Below are positions 6,405-13,291 of a DNA stretch of 19,234 nucleotides, piece by piece. The DNA comes from Chrysiogenia bacterium. Its GTDB lineage: Bacteria; JAGRBM01. The stretch spans positions 1 through 19,234 of the forward strand of contig JAGRBM010000234.1 of the NCBI GenBank assembly GCA_020434085.1. Reading direction: 5' to 3'. Within the stretch, counting starts at the first letter, position 1, and each line of letters opens with the position of its first letter. The position numbers and the translations under genes are program-made. The notes beneath the pieces were generated by a model. That model did not search any database. It worked only from the letters and a program-made list of their open reading frames with translations, and was not told the origin of the DNA.

Positions 6405-8366
6405 CTATTTGGGCAGTCGCACCATGTGGTCGGCCAGCGCGGCCAGTTCCTTGCGGCTGGTCATCCAGATGGCCTGCCCCAGCGAGGCGGCTACCAGCGA
6501 CTTCACCGCGCCGGCGATCGAGCCGATGCGCTCTTCATCGAAGCGCGCGGCGATGTCGTCCCACACCAGCGGGAACTTGCTCTGGAGGGTCTCCGCCGTT
6601 CCGAGTGCCACGGCCAGGTAGGCCGCTTCTTTCGTAGAGTTTGAGAGCTTCTCCCACTCGACGAGCTGCCCGTTGCCGGCCGCCAGTTTGAGCTCGCCAT
6701 CATAAAGCTCACCCGAGGGGTGGCGGCTGCCGGTAAAGGCACCGATGCGCGAGAGCAGACGATCGTGCTCCTCCAAACTGAAGTCACCCGGGTCCTGCCC
6801 GCGCACTTCGGCCGCGGCGCTGAGCAGCGCGCCCACGCCTCCGCCGCTGCCCTCGCCCGCGGCCGCCGGCGCGCCGAGGCCGGGGGAACTCAGGCCCGGT
6901 GAGCTGAGTCCCGGGTTCGTCACCCCGCCGCCTGCAAGCTCGGCCTCCAGTCGGTCGATCTCGATCTTGATCTGGGTTGAGTCCATGCCCATCCCGCCGA
7001 ACTGGGCGATCTGGTCCTGCAGTTCCTCGATGCGCTTTTCGAGGCCGCTCATCTCTTCAATGGCCTGCTTCACCTCGGGCTGGTTGCGCTGGGCTTCGAG
7101 CTGGCTCTCCAGCTCGGCAACGCCCTGCTTGTATTTCTTCGCGCCGCGGATGCGCTCGAGGATTTCCTTGACGTCATCGACGCCCATTTTCTGAAGGAGC
7201 CCCTTCACCATGGCGCTATCCACATCGAAACGCCGATGGGCTTCATCGATGCTGGTGACCAGTTCCTGAAATTTCTCCTCGGCCGCTTTGACCTTCTTGG
7301 AGCGCTCGAACCACAGGTAGTAGCCGAAGCCCGCCACGCCCATGCCGACCGGCAGCAGGAGGATCAGCTTGCGCAGGATGTTAATGTCCGCCGCGCTGCC
7401 CACGATGCCCAGGATGATCGAGAGCACCGTGAGTCCCACGCCGCCCAGGACGATCGGATTCTTGAAGAAGGGTTCGAGCGAGTTCTGGTCAAACTCCAGG
7501 TCGCGGCCCATGTCGATTTTCTGCTGCTCGCGCTGGGCCATGTCCTGCGCATGGGATTCCTGGGTCTTCTCGAAACGAACGAGGCGTTGTTCGAGCTCTG
7601 CATCGATGTTCAGCACGTCGGAGAACTGCGCGAGTTTTTCGCGCCCCTCGCGGATGCGCCCCTCCATCTGATGGATCGCACGGAGCTTGTCCTCGTATTC
7701 GAACTTCTTGGACTCCACGCCGTCGAGTTCGAACTGCATTTCTTCGAGCTTGCTGGCGTTGTCGATTTCATTCTTGAGCAACTCGATGCGCGCGCGCTTG
7801 TCATCGGCGGTCATTTCGTGGGCCTCGACGTGCACGTTGCCCTGGAAGAACGAGCCTTCGTCGCCACCACCGGACGGACCGCTTGCCAGCCCACCCTCGA
7901 CGTCGAAGGCACTGGATGCACCAAAACCGCCGCCGCCCGTGGGCAGCGCTTCCTCATGCAGCAGGAACAGCGACGCGAAGAGCTGGGGACTCGGAGCGCC
8001 GAGCTCACGCAGTCGCGCTTCCACGGCGGCCTCGCCGGTCTCTACCGATTCGTATTTCTTGGTTTCGGGATTGGCACGCGCCAGCGTGCAGCCACCGGTC
8101 ACGAAATCGCGGATGGTGCGGTAGACCGCGCCGTCGCTTCCCTTGAAGGTCAGTGCTGCGCGCGAGAGCTGGGGGCTTTCCCAGGCGATGAGGTTTGCGC
8201 CATCGGGCGCGCTGGCTGGATAGAGCAACGAGTGGACGCAGCGCGCAACTGTGCTCTTGCCGCTTCCGTTCGGACCGAAAATGACGTTGAGGCCTGGCTT
8301 GAATGCAATCTTCTGGGATGCGGCGAACCGGCCCACCCCCTGCAGCACCAACTCGATGATTTGCAC
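6405..8366 (-). CDS. SMC/Rad50/YhaN-like ATPase with two central membrane segments
   Basis: The 653-residue protein starts like an SMC/RecF/Rad50 ATPase (IIELVLQGVGRF, 3-14) and has a Walker A GPNGSGKST (31-39). Coiled-coil regions follow at about 188-290 and 357-475. Two hydrophobic segments (about 304-324 and 332-352) split the coiled coils. The C-terminal ATPase half has a signature-like LSNSTKEAAYLAVALG (574-589) and a Walker B-like PLVWDDIAARFDEER (599-613). This layout resembles E. coli YhaN, usually paired with an SbcD-like phosphoesterase (YhaO). No such partner is visible here. A Gly/Ser-rich linker (142-172) and a PGLSS tandem repeat (485-498) lie between conserved parts. The start is GTG at 8366, with GGAGGGA upstream. 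It lies 42 bp after rplS, past a 6-bp GC hairpin, so some readthrough from rplS is likely. A DNA-end or envelope-associated role is inferred. Confidence 0.78.
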   Translation of the reverse strand: MQIIELVLQGVGRFAASQKIAFKPGLNVIFGPNGSGKSTVARCVHSLLYPASAPDGANLIAWESPQLSRAALTFKGSDGAVYRTIRDFVTGGCTLARANPETKKYESVETGEAAVEARLRELGAPSPQLFASLFLLHEEALPTGGGGFGASSAFDVEGGLASGPSGGGDEGSFFQGNVHVEAHEMTADDKRARIELLKNEIDNASKLEEMQFELDGVESKKFEYEDKLRAIHQMEGRIREGREKLAQFSDVLNIDAELEQRLVRFEKTQESHAQDMAQREQQKIDMGRDLEFDQNSLEPFFKNPIVLGGVGLTVLSIILGIVGSAADINILRKLILLLPVGMGVAGFGYYLWFERSKKVKAAEEKFQELVTSIDEAHRRFDVDSAMVKGLLQKMGVDDVKEILERIRGAKKYKQGVAELESQLEAQRNQPEVKQAIEEMSGLEKRIEELQDQIAQFGGMGMDSTQIKIEIDRLEAELAGGGVTNPGLSSPGLSSPGLGAPAAAGEGSGGGVGALLSAAAEVRGQDPGDFSLEEHDRLLSRIGAFTGSRHPSGELYDGELKLAAGNGQLVEWEKLSNSTKEAAYLAVALGTAETLQSKFPLVWDDIAARFDEERIGSIAGAVKSLVAASLGQAIWMTSRKELAALADHMVRLPK

Positions 8367-8408
8367 TGGGATGGTCCCTCCGGCCTACCGCCCTGGCGGG
8401 CGGCTGAA

Positions 8409-8759
8409 TTAGCGCCGGGGCCGTTCTTTGATGCGTGCAGACTTACCGCTGCGGTCGCGCAGGTAGTAGAGCTTGGCCCGGCGTACACGTCCGCGCGCCT
8501 TGACCTCGATCTTGTCGACGACCGGCGCGTTGATCGGAAATACTCTTTCCACCCCTACGCCGGAGGCTACCTTACGAACGGTGAAAGAGGAACGCAGACC
8601 CGCATTTTTCCGGGCGATGCAAACGCCGGTAAAAATCTGGATGCGCTCCTTGTTGCCTTCACGGACACGCACGTGAACCGAAACCGTATCACCGGGTTCA
8701 AACTCGGGGATGTCGCTCTTGATCTGTTCGGCTTCCAGGTTCTGAATTCGCGGGTCCAT
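8409..8759 (-). CDS. rplS: Large ribosomal subunit protein bL19
   Basis: The 116-residue product matches bL19 along its length. It has the [19 protein letters not shown] block, [36 protein letters not shown], and the basic [20 protein letters not shown] tail. L19 sits at the 30S-50S interface. The ATG at 8759 is chosen because AAGAAGAGG lies 8 bases upstream; a GTG nine bases further upstream overlaps that ribosome binding site and is unlikely. It is last of the rpsP-to-rplS group and is separated from trmD by 152 bp that contain its own promoter and leader hairpins. The membrane ATPase gene follows on the same strand. Confidence 0.97.
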   Translation of the reverse strand: MDPRIQNLEAEQIKSDIPEFEPGDTVSVHVRVREGNKERIQIFTGVCIARKNAGLRSSFTVRKVASGVGVERVFPINAPVVDKIEVKARGRVRRAKLYYLRDRSGKSARIKERPRR

Positions 8760-8785
8760 GTCGCGCACCTCTTCTTTAACGAGAG

Positions 8786-8816
8786 CAGCTTCTTAAGCTG
8801 TTGAAATCACTGATTT
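8786..8816 (-). promoter_or_regulatory. Paired hairpins in the rplS 5' leader
   Basis: Two adjacent inverted repeats sit in the rplS leader. CAGCTT/AAGCTG is a 6-bp stem with a 3-nt loop (8786-8800), and AAATCA/TGATTT is a 6-bp stem around one base (8804-8816). The second needs at least three loop bases in RNA, so as DNA it would be an operator-like palindrome. Ribosomal protein leaders often mediate autoregulation by their product. These do not match a leader class I recognise, so regulation is speculative. Confidence 0.35.
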
Positions 8817-8853
8817 GCTCGCCATCGGCACCACCTGCCCGGGCGAGGCCGCG

Positions 8854-8883
8854 TATATTGAACTCAGGGGGGTGGCTTGTCAA
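8854..8883 (-). promoter_or_regulatory. Sigma70-type promoter for rplS
   Basis: A perfect -35 TTGACA (complement of 8878-8883) is followed after 17-18 bp by an A/T-rich -10 (CAATAT or AATATA, 8854-8860) on the minus strand. It lies in the 152-bp trmD-rplS gap, about 95-100 bp upstream of the rplS start. The -35 is as good as possible and the -10 only fair. It suggests rplS can be made independently of rimM and trmD. Confidence 0.5.
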
Positions 8884-8911
8884 GGCGCCCGAAGGGCCTT
8901 TTCCCGCCATT

Positions 8912-9688
8912 TCAGGGGGTTTCGCTGCTTTTCCCTGGCGGATTCCAGCCCAGGGCCGCCAGCGCCTTGAGATCGGCCTTGTCGAGCCGGCCGGCCTCCC
9001 AGGCAGCCAGCAGCAGGTCGGGGCGCACCTTGAGCGTCTGTTCGAGCGAGCGATCCCTGCGCCAGCGGGCCACTTTGGCATGATCGCCGGTCAGCAGCTC
9101 GGGCGGAACTGAATGGCCTTCAAATTCCGGCGGGCGCGTGTAGTGGGGATATTCGAGCAGCCCATCACCGTAGGAATCGCTCTCGCGGGCCGAGTCATCC
9201 CCGGTCGCTTCGGGGATGAGACGCACGATGGAGTCGAGCACCGCGCAGGCGCCGACTTCCCCGCCGGAGACAACGAAGTCCCCGATTGAGACCTCTTCGG
9301 CGCCCAGCACGTCGACGATGCGCTGGTCGATTCCTTCGTAGCGCCCGCACAGGATGACCACGTGGCCGCCGGCATCGGCGATCTCGCGCGCATCGGCATC
9401 GCGCCAGGGGCGGCCGCGCGCGGCAAGCACGATCACGCGGCTCTTCTCGTCGTAAGCCTCGAGACCCCGCACGCACGCGATCACCGGGTCGGGCTTGAGC
9501 ACCATTCCCCCGCCGCCGCCGTAGGGTGTGTCGTCCACGTGGTGGTGGGGCGGCGGGGCGTAGTCGCGAAAGCTGTGAATGCCGAAGGACACAAGCCCGC
9601 GCTCGGCGGCGCGCCCGACAATGGAGGTCTCGGTGTAGGGGGCAACCAGCTCGGGAAAGAGCGTGAGGACATCGATGCGAAGGCTCAC
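8912..9688 (-). CDS. trmD: tRNA (guanine-37-N1)-methyltransferase TrmD
   Basis: The 258-residue SPOUT-class enzyme methylates N1 of G37 in tRNAs reading CNN-type codons, using S-adenosylmethionine, and prevents +1 frameshifts. Key blocks are FPELVAPYTETSIVGRA (11-27), DTPYGGGGGMVLKPDP (53-68), the knot segments LCGRYEGIDQRI (113-124) and SIGDFVVSGGE (134-144), and YPHYTRPPEFEGHSVPPELL (180-199). The length is near the family norm, with a short GNPPGKSSETP-like tail. The start is GTG at 9688 and overlaps the rimM stop by 4 bases (GTGA), so the two are translationally coupled. rplS follows after 152 bp. Confidence 0.97.
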   Translation of the reverse strand: MSLRIDVLTLFPELVAPYTETSIVGRAAERGLVSFGIHSFRDYAPPPHHHVDDTPYGGGGGMVLKPDPVIACVRGLEAYDEKSRVIVLAARGRPWRDADAREIADAGGHVVILCGRYEGIDQRIVDVLGAEEVSIGDFVVSGGEVGACAVLDSIVRLIPEATGDDSARESDSYGDGLLEYPHYTRPPEFEGHSVPPELLTGDHAKVARWRRDRSLEQTLKVRPDLLLAAWEAGRLDKADLKALAALGWNPPGKSSETP

Positions 9689-10224
9689 GCTTCCACCTCG
9701 TCGGGATAGATCATCTCGGCGGGATCGATGATGACCTCATGGGCGTCGGCGCGGATCTCCAGCAGCGTCTCGTTGCTCACGGGAAGATAGGCCTCCCCCT
9801 TCGCAGTCTTGCAGACGAGATAGAAACGTCCACCGCCATCCCAGACATCGCCTACCGTACCCAGCTCTTTGCCGTCCCTGCCGAGGAGCCGGGCGCCAAG
9901 GACTTCGTGGAAATAGAATTCGTCTTCTTCGAGTTCCGGCAGCGTATCGGCCGGGACTTCGACCTTGGCCAGCGTCCACTCCGCAACGCTCTCGCGCCCC
10001 TCGATTCCCGCAAAGCTCACAATGGGCGAATCGGCACTGCCACGCGTCGACGTCACGGTCGTCTCGCGCACTTCATGCGGTCCCTCCCGCGTAAGACGCA
10101 CGACCATATCCGGCTCCACGTCCAGCTCGGTGCCAGGCGTCAGACGCAGATAGACCTCGCCGCGCACCCCGTGCGCGCGGCCCACGGCCCCGACGGCCAC
10201 CCATTTTGTTTCGGCTTTGCTCAT
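9685..10224 (-). CDS. rimM: Ribosome maturation factor RimM
   Basis: The 179-residue protein has the RimM N-terminal domain, with VGRAHGVRGEVYLRLTPGTE (14-33) as the family hallmark. The PRC-barrel C-terminal domain contains FYFHEVLGARLLGRDGKELG (103-122), VWDGGGRFYLV and LPVSNETLLEIRADAHEVII. RimM binds ribosomal protein uS19 and assists maturation of the 30S head. The ATG at 10224 has GGAACGCG upstream, a weak ribosome binding site. It overlaps trmD by 4 bases. A strong intrinsic terminator sits between khpA and this gene, so rimM-trmD may depend on readthrough or on a promoter within khpA that I could not identify. Confidence 0.96.
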   Translation of the reverse strand: MSKAETKWVAVGAVGRAHGVRGEVYLRLTPGTELDVEPDMVVRLTREGPHEVRETTVTSTRGSADSPIVSFAGIEGRESVAEWTLAKVEVPADTLPELEEDEFYFHEVLGARLLGRDGKELGTVGDVWDGGGRFYLVCKTAKGEAYLPVSNETLLEIRADAHEVIIDPAEMIYPDEVEA

Positions 10225-10245
10225 CGCGTTCCAGTTTATCCCGCC

Positions 10246-10283
10246 AAAATAGAAAACGCCCGCCCCACAAAGCGGGACGGGCG
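10246..10283 (-). terminator. Intrinsic terminator between khpA and rimM
   Basis: Reading the minus strand after the khpA stop, CGCCCGTCCC (10274-10283) and GGGGCGGGCG (10257-10266) form a 10-bp stem with one G-T wobble and a 7-nt loop. The T-rich tract TTTTCTATTTT follows (10246-10256). This is a well-formed Rho-independent terminator. It would end or attenuate the ffh/rpsP-khpA transcript before rimM. Confidence 0.75.
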
Positions 10284-10301
10284 CGAATTTCTCACTGCAG
10301 A

Positions 10302-10580
10302 CTACTCGAGGATTTCGAGAACGGCACGCTTGCCGGACTTCACCGAAGCAGCGCTCAAAATCGTGCGCATCGCGCGCGCGGTGCGCCCGCTCTTGCCGAT
10401 CACCTTGCCGAGGTCGGATTCAGCGACGCTCAGCTCGAATACCGAGCTCACGTCACCGGCGACTTCCTTGACGGAAACCTGCTCGGGATCATCGACCAAC
10501 TGACGGGCCATGAAGACGATGAGCGCCTCCATGTCGACGTCGCCGGTCTCGACCTCGTCATACTCAGTGGATTCAGACAT
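10302..10580 (-). CDS. khpA: KH-domain RNA-binding protein KhpA
   Basis: This 92-residue protein is a single KH domain of the KhpA/YlqC type. It has [19 protein letters not shown] (17-35), the [18 protein letters not shown] loop (58-75; GKSG at 62-65 is the GxxG RNA-binding loop) and a short C-terminal strand. In other bacteria KhpA binds RNA, often with KhpB, and influences ribosome maturation or cell division. Most homologues begin near the second methionine at residue 17. Here GGAAGG about 7 bases before the ATG at 10580 supports an acidic 16-residue N-terminal extension. It follows rpsP by 27 bp and is followed by a strong terminator. Confidence 0.9.
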   Translation of the reverse strand: MSESTEYDEVETGDVDMEALIVFMARQLVDDPEQVSVKEVAGDVSSVFELSVAESDLGKVIGKSGRTARAMRTILSAASVKSGKRAVLEILE

Positions 10581-10607
10581 CGGAACCTTCCGCTAAGCCG
10601 GAGGGGC

Positions 10608-10886
10608 TCAGGCTTCGGCGCTCTCGCCTGCTTCAGCAGCGGGAGCAGCGGCCTTCTGGCCACGAATGAGCTTGAGCACGGTGGGCGAGGGCTTGGCGCC
10701 AACGCTCATCCAGTAGTCAACGCGCTCGGAGTTGAGCGTGACCTGATCCTTGCGGGTCATGGGGTTAAAGGTGCCCAAGACCTCCAGGAAACGGCCATCA
10801 CGCGCAAACTGCTTGTCGGCGGCCACGACCCGGTAAAAGGGTCGCTTGTGGGTTCCATGTCGTGCGAGTCGAATTACAACAGCCAT
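10608..10886 (-). CDS. rpsP: Small ribosomal subunit protein bS16
   Basis: The 92-residue product begins MAVVIRLARHGTHKRPFYRV (1-20), the bS16 signature, and continues with DGRFLEVLGTFNPM and the ERVDYWMSVGAKPSPTV block. It ends in an Ala/Glu-rich tail common in this family. bS16 stabilises the 30S body and is made early in assembly. The ATG at 10886 is preceded by a purine-rich GGAAAGAAGAAAAG ribosome binding site; an in-frame extension to 10994 has no similarity and is rejected. It lies 114 bp downstream of ffh with a candidate promoter between, and 27 bp upstream of khpA. Confidence 0.97.
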   Translation of the reverse strand: MAVVIRLARHGTHKRPFYRVVAADKQFARDGRFLEVLGTFNPMTRKDQVTLNSERVDYWMSVGAKPSPTVLKLIRGQKAAAPAAEAGESAEA

Positions 10887-10932
10887 CTTTTCTTCTTTCC
10901 CTATTGCCTTCGATCCTCTCGAAGGGCGCCCG

Positions 10933-10961
10933 ATACTAGATGATTGGGGTTTTTCCTGCAA
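10933..10961 (-). promoter_or_regulatory. Candidate promoter for rpsP-khpA
   Basis: On the minus strand TTGCAG (10956-10961) and TAGTAT (10933-10938) are separated by exactly 17 bp in the ffh-rpsP gap. The -10 matches consensus at 4 of 6 positions and the -35 at the first three. The position, about 45 bp before the rpsP start, is right for a promoter. Confidence 0.45.
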
Positions 10962-11000
10962 GAGGGACCCGCGGCGGGGCCTCAGCGGGCTCAAATCGGC

Positions 11001-12347
11001 TCAAAACGGGTTTTTCCCGCCCATCATGGCCCCAAGGTTGGGCATGCCGAACTTGTTCATTTTCTTCATCATCTTGCGCATTTCCAGATAGCTCTTGAGC
11101 AGGCGGTTCACATCCTGAACCTTCGTGCCAGAGCCGGCGGCAATGCGCTTGCGGCGCGAACCGTTGATGATCTTGTGGTCCTGGCGCTCGCGCGGGGTCA
11201 TCGAGTTGATGATCGCCTCCACACGCTTGAGCTCCTGCTCTGCCTGGGCAAAATTCTGGGCCTTCTTGAGGGCCGGCGGCACGCCCGGGAGCATCTTGAA
11301 AATGCTCTCGACCGAGCCGAGTTTCTTCATCTGCACGATGGAGTCGCGGAAGTCCTCGAGGTCGAACTCGTTGCGACGCATCTTCTTTTCGAGCTTTTCG
11401 GCCTGCTTCTCGTCGAACTCACGCTCGGCCTTCTCGATCAGCGAAAGGACGTCGCCCATGCCCAGGATGCGCGAGGCCATCCGGTCGGGATAGAAGGGCT
11501 CGAGATCGGCGGCCTTTTCGCCGACGCCCACGAACTTGATGGGCTTGCCGGTGACCGCCTTGATCGAGAGCGCCGCGCCGCCGCGGGCATCGCCGTCGAG
11601 CTTGGTCAGAATGATGCCGTCGAGCGCGAGGCGCTCATCGAAGGCCTTGGAGACGTTCACCGCTTCCTGACCGGTCATGGAATCGGCGACGAAAAGGACT
11701 TCGGTGGGCTGCGTCGCTTCGACGATGCGCTCGAGCTCGGCCATGAGCTCTTCGTCCACCTGCAGGCGGCCGGCGGTATCGAGGATGACGACGTCGAGTC
11801 CCTCGCGCTTGGCGCGCTCGATGGCGTTCGTGCAGATCTGCACCGGGTCGCGGTCGGGCGCGCTGTCGGCGACGGGGATCTCCATGCGCTCGCCAAGGGT
11901 GCGGAGCTGATCGATTGCAGCGGGACGGTAGACGTCGGCGGGGACAAGCAGCGGGCTGCGCTTCTCGCGATCGCGCAGGTGCATGGCCAGCTTGCCGGCG
12001 CTGGTCGTCTTGCCCGAGCCCTGGAGGCCGGCCATCAGGATGACCATCGGCGGCGCCACCGCCAGATTGAGCGGGGCGGCGTCCTGCCCGAGGAGCTTGA
12101 CCAGTTCCTCGTGGACGATCTTCACGAACATCTGCGAGGGATTGAGATTCTTCTGAACCTCTTCACCCAGCGCGCGTTCCTTGACGTGTGCGATGAAGTC
12201 CTTGGCTACCTGGAAGTTGACGTCGGCTTCGAGCAGCGACATGCGCACTTCGGCCAGGGCATCGGAGACGTTTTTCTCCGAGAGCTTGGCGTAGCCTGTG
12301 ACCTTGCGCAGGGCGCCCGTCAATTTATCTGAGAGCGAATCGAACAC
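11001..12347 (-). CDS. ffh: Signal recognition particle GTPase Ffh
   Basis: The 448-residue protein is a standard-length Ffh. Visible parts are the helical N domain (1-90), GTPase motif GLQGSGKTT (107-115), DTAGRLQVDEEL (190-201), TKLDGDARGG (248-257) and the methionine-rich M domain at the C-terminus. That domain ends MMKKMNKFGMPNLGAMMGG and binds SRP RNA and signal sequences. With 4.5S RNA it takes nascent inner-membrane proteins to FtsY at the membrane. The start is the GTG at 12347 (reading FDSLSDKLTGALRKV after the Met), which matches the usual Ffh N-terminus and has AAGAAGAAG upstream. A longer in-frame frame to 12476 has no homology. It heads the minus-strand cluster, with a good promoter at 12436-12464. 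The SRP RNA gene is not in this window. Confidence 0.97.
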   Translation of the reverse strand: MFDSLSDKLTGALRKVTGYAKLSEKNVSDALAEVRMSLLEADVNFQVAKDFIAHVKERALGEEVQKNLNPSQMFVKIVHEELVKLLGQDAAPLNLAVAPPMVILMAGLQGSGKTTSAGKLAMHLRDREKRSPLLVPADVYRPAAIDQLRTLGERMEIPVADSAPDRDPVQICTNAIERAKREGLDVVILDTAGRLQVDEELMAELERIVEATQPTEVLFVADSMTGQEAVNVSKAFDERLALDGIILTKLDGDARGGAALSIKAVTGKPIKFVGVGEKAADLEPFYPDRMASRILGMGDVLSLIEKAEREFDEKQAEKLEKKMRRNEFDLEDFRDSIVQMKKLGSVESIFKMLPGVPPALKKAQNFAQAEQELKRVEAIINSMTPRERQDHKIINGSRRKRIAAGSGTKVQDVNRLLKSYLEMRKMMKKMNKFGMPNLGAMMGGKNPF

Positions 12348-12435
12348 GGATCTTCTTCTTGCTGGTTGCCGGGCCGCGCGTCCGTGCGCCGCCCAGGGGG
12401 CCTCAATCACCATGAAACCCCGGAATAGAGTGGAA

Positions 12436-12464
12436 TTTCTAGAGGCTTCGGCGCCCCGGGTCAA
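12436..12464 (-). promoter_or_regulatory. Sigma70-type promoter for ffh
   Basis: TTGACC (complement of 12459-12464) and TAGAAA (complement of 12436-12441) are spaced by 17 bp on the minus strand. They match the sigma70 consensus at 5 of 6 and 4 of 6 positions. The site lies about 90 bp upstream of the ffh start codon, in the 221-bp divergent gap between ffh and the lipoprotein gene. I see no equally good promoter on the plus strand in this gap. Confidence 0.6.
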
Positions 12465-12568
12465 GCTGGCCGGCACCGGCGTCGCCTTGCAGAACTCGTC
12501 CCCACAAGGCCAAAATGGCCCGCCCCGGCCGGCGAGCCCGCCACCGGGGCCGCTTAAGGACTGATTCG

Positions 12569-13288
12569 ATGCGACTGTTCAGTGTTTTCCTCGCCGCCAC
12601 CCTTTTTCTGGGCGCTCTCCAGAGCGGCTGCGCCGTGATCACGGCCGAAGAGAAGGCCCAGATCGAGGCCCGGCTCAAGGAAGTCGAAAACCGCCAGGCC
12701 ACGGTCGAAGACCAGGCCGAAACACGTCGCCAGCGGATCGAAGAGCGCTTCGCCGACCTCGAAAACGCCGTCGGTGAGCTGCGCACCGGTCTTGCAGCAG
12801 GCGCCGGCAACGAGGAAATCCTAGCCCGGCTGACGGAGATCGAGAAGACACTGGGCAAACAGGCCAAGACAATCGCAGGCGGCGCGACGCCCGTGTCGCT
12901 GAAGAGCCAGCCCGGCCAGCCACCCTCCGAGCTGGAACAGGCGCGCGCGCTGCTCGAAAAGGGAAAGGCCATCGAAGCCCGCGAGGTGCTGCAGCGCCTG
13001 GAGCACACGCGGCTTCCCGAAGGCGCCGCCTCGCTGATCACGCTGCTCGTTGGCGAGAGCTACTACCAGGAAAAGAACTATCACGAGGCTATCCTCGCCT
13101 TTCACAAGGTCGTCGAGATGGACCCGCCCGTCGCCGAAACCCCGCAGGCCATGTTGCGCGAGGCGCAGTCCTTCGCCCTGCTGGGCAAGCACGAGAACGC
13201 GGCCTTTCTCTTTCGCAAACTGCTGAGTGATTACCCCGATTCCGAGCAGGCCGAGCAGGTCCGCAAGGAACTCGAGGGGATGGAGTAA
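12569..13288 (+). CDS. Coiled-coil/TPR lipoprotein (CpoB/YbgF-like architecture)
   Basis: The 239-residue protein starts with a signal peptide (RLFSVFLAATLFLGALQSGC) ending in Cys21. The lipobox QSGC has Ser and Gly correct at -2 and -1, but Gln rather than Leu/Val at -3, so lipoprotein processing is likely but not certain. A coiled coil spans about 25-100, a flexible Gly/Pro-rich linker lies at 103-120, and two or three TPR-like helix pairs follow (about 121-145, 154-186 and 194-237, e.g. YYQEKNYHEAILAFHKVVEMDP). This order, coiled-coil oligomerisation region then TPRs, recalls CpoB/YbgF, a periplasmic protein linked to Tol-Pal and septal peptidoglycan. No tol or pal genes are nearby, so the function is not assigned. 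The ATG at 12569 has AAGGA 8 bases upstream. tsaD follows after 3 bp. Confidence 0.8.
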   Translation: MRLFSVFLAATLFLGALQSGCAVITAEEKAQIEARLKEVENRQATVEDQAETRRQRIEERFADLENAVGELRTGLAAGAGNEEILARLTEIEKTLGKQAKTIAGGATPVSLKSQPGQPPSELEQARALLEKGKAIEAREVLQRLEHTRLPEGAASLITLLVGESYYQEKNYHEAILAFHKVVEMDPPVAETPQAMLREAQSFALLGKHENAAFLFRKLLSDYPDSEQAEQVRKELEGME

Positions 13289-13291
13289 ACC

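Noticed and set aside
7236-8804. 522-codon open frame on the plus strand
   Set aside because: It lies antisense to the ATPase and rplS genes, has no ribosome binding site, and its translation is low-complexity with no recognisable fold. High GC makes long antisense frames common.
8885-8906. Hairpin downstream of trmD with a TTCG loop
   Set aside because: The stem needs a bulge and is not followed by a T-run on the minus strand, so it is not a clear terminator. It also lies right next to the rplS -35.
10944-12332. 462-codon open frame on the plus strand
   Set aside because: Antisense to ffh with Leu/His/Arg-rich composition typical of the reverse complement of a GC-rich gene. ffh itself is unmistakable.
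12348-12476. 43-codon N-terminal extension of Ffh
   Set aside because: It crosses the promoter at 12436-12464, and Ffh proteins begin at the FDSLSDKL segment.
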